Assembly: GCA_027622355.1 (NCBI GenBank)
Contig: JAQBZT010000177.1
Location: forward strand, 1 to 6,327
Direction: 5' to 3'
DNA from: a bacterium
Lineage (GTDB): Bacteria; UBA8248
DNA: 6,327 nt
Below the pieces are notes generated by a model. It had not been told where the DNA came from and ran no database searches. It worked only from the letters and a program-made list of their open reading frames with translations. The position numbers were made by a program, and so were the translations under genes. This document shows, piece after piece, positions 5,591 to 6,327 of the stretch. How positions within the stretch are numbered: the stretch's first letter is position 1; each line of letters starts with the position of its first letter.

Positions 5591-6166
5591 ATGGAGATGG
5601 ACCGGTCGGCGGCCGAGGCGCTGCTGCATGAGTGGACCCAGAGCGAGGGCCTCCGGGCCCATGCCCGGGGGGTGGAGGCCTGCATGCGCCGCTACGCCCG
5701 CGAATTCGGCGAGGACGAGGGGCTTTGGGGGCTCACGGGCCTTCTCCACGATCTGGACTATGAGCGGCACCCGAGCCCGGAGGAGCACCCCCGGGTGGGC
5801 TGCGGGGTGCTCCGGGAGAAGGGCTGTCCCGAGGAGATGATCGAGGCCATTCTGGGCCATGCCGCGTATCTGGAGGTTCCCCGGGAGAGCCGGATGGCCC
5901 AGGCGCTTTATGCCGTGGACGAGCTGGTGGGGCTGATTACGGCGGTGGCCCTGGTGCGGCCCTCCAAGGATGTCCGGGATGTCTCGCCCAAGAGCATCCG
6001 GAAGAAATGGAAGGATAAAGCCTTTGCCAAAGGGGTAAATCGGGAGGATATCGAGCGGGGGGCCGAGGCGCTCGGGGTGCCGCTCGAGGCGCACATTGGC
6101 GCGGTTCTGGGCGCGATGCAGGAGGTGGCCGCCGGGCTGGGGCTGGACGGCTCCGCCGCCGGCTGA
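5591..6166 (+). CDS. Predicted HD-superfamily hydrolase (COG2316-type)
   Basis: This 191-residue helical protein has the HD metal-site order H24 (RAHARGVEA), H53-D54 (LLHDLDYERH), H90 (ILGHA) and D110 (AVDEL). HD proteins of this order are metal-dependent phosphohydrolases. The conserved stretches around it (EDEGLWGLTGLLHDLDYERHP, split here at residues 41-61, VALVRPSKDV at 119-128, and KDKAFAKGVNREDIERGAE at 141-159) are those I associate with the widespread COG2316 family, whose substrate is unknown. The length is normal for that family and all ligands are present, so it should be active. The ATG at 5591 is preceded by GGAGG at 5577-5581 with a nine-nt spacer; ATG 5597 is an equally good in-frame alternative. 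It appears monocistronic in this window and diverges from the M24 gene. No signal peptide or membrane segment is seen. Confidence 0.92.
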   Translation: MEMDRSAAEALLHEWTQSEGLRAHARGVEACMRRYAREFGEDEGLWGLTGLLHDLDYERHPSPEEHPRVGCGVLREKGCPEEMIEAILGHAAYLEVPRESRMAQALYAVDELVGLITAVALVRPSKDVRDVSPKSIRKKWKDKAFAKGVNREDIERGAEALGVPLEAHIGAVLGAMQEVAAGLGLDGSAAG

Positions 6167-6206
6167 GGGGCTGCCCCCGTTCGTAGAGAAATTTGGTCCG
6201 GTTTGT

Positions 6207-6236
6207 TTGACCTTTTTTTTGAAATGGTTGAATAAT
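6207..6236 (+). promoter_or_regulatory. Sigma70-like promoter reading off the right edge
   Basis: TTGACC (6207-6212, five of six matches) and AATAAT (6231-6236, five of six matches) are separated by 18 bp that includes an eight-T run. The start would lie near 6243, and the product would extend beyond the window. The only start candidate inside is GTG-ATG at 6316-6321, which leaves just a few codons and lacks a clear ribosome site, so no gene is called. The T-run might also help terminate the HD gene, but no real hairpin precedes it. Confidence 0.45.
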
Positions 6237-6327
6237 CACGGAAAGGGGGGGCCGGGCTCACGGGCGCCCCGGAGAATCGCCCAGGGAAAGTGCAGCGGTT
6301 TTCCGATCGGGTGCAGTGATGCCGGAA

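Noticed and set aside
6167..6220. Terminator of the HD gene (GGGGCTGCCCC hairpin or GGTC..GACC before the T8 run)
   Set aside because: The first stem is not followed by T residues, and the second is only four base pairs with a ten-nt loop. Neither is convincing.

Overview
The window reads as GC-rich chromosomal DNA of a bacterium that uses ordinary Shine-Dalgarno signals and sigma70-like promoters. It shows no transposase, phage gene, CRISPR array, rRNA or tRNA. The taxon cannot be fixed from sequence alone. The GC content, the Tat-targeted iron-sulfur aldo/keto reductase and a palindromic intergenic element of the 'ATTCC..GGAAT' kind would suit an uncultured soil or marine lineage (deltaproteobacterial, Tectomicrobia-like and similar), but that is a guess.

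Layout. Positions 1-99 hold a perfect 12-bp inverted repeat and no gene. Positions 100-3296 are a three-gene minus-strand cluster transcribed right to left: a Tat-targeted aldo/keto reductase with two C-terminal 4Fe-4S motifs (3296-2064), an NAD(P)-binding atypical SDR/epimerase-like protein (1989-1066) and a polytopic membrane protein resembling the lysylphosphatidylglycerol synthase/flippase membrane family (1059-100). The last two are in the same reading frame, 6 nt apart, and both seem to start with TTG. A 185-bp divergent promoter region (3297-3481) separates this cluster from a plus-strand SAM-dependent methyltransferase (3482-4073), whose frame is broken once, at a five-T run near 3810-3814.

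The methyltransferase converges on a minus-strand M24 (creatinase/Xaa-Pro peptidase fold) metalloenzyme (5397-4162). Between them lies a strong GC hairpin with a duplicated T-tract, which is a clear intrinsic terminator for the M24 gene. A second divergent region (5398-5590) carries a consensus TTGACA and an 8-bp direct repeat. It leads to a plus-strand small HD-superfamily hydrolase of the COG2316 type (5591-6166). The last 161 bp hold no complete gene but carry a good promoter-like pair reading off the right edge.

How the genes work together. Only the AKR-SDR-membrane protein cluster looks like a co-transcribed unit. Two oxidoreductases next to a lipid- or isoprenoid-type membrane protein could suggest envelope or lipid modification, but the AKR is predicted to be exported and may act independently. 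The methyltransferase, M24 protein and HD protein are single-gene units with no evident shared pathway. I found no convincing new multi-gene system. The most unusual points are the M24 enzyme that keeps all five metal ligands but lacks both catalytic histidines of the peptidases, the Tat-exported iron-sulfur AKR, the broken methyltransferase frame and the in-frame SDR/membrane-protein junction.
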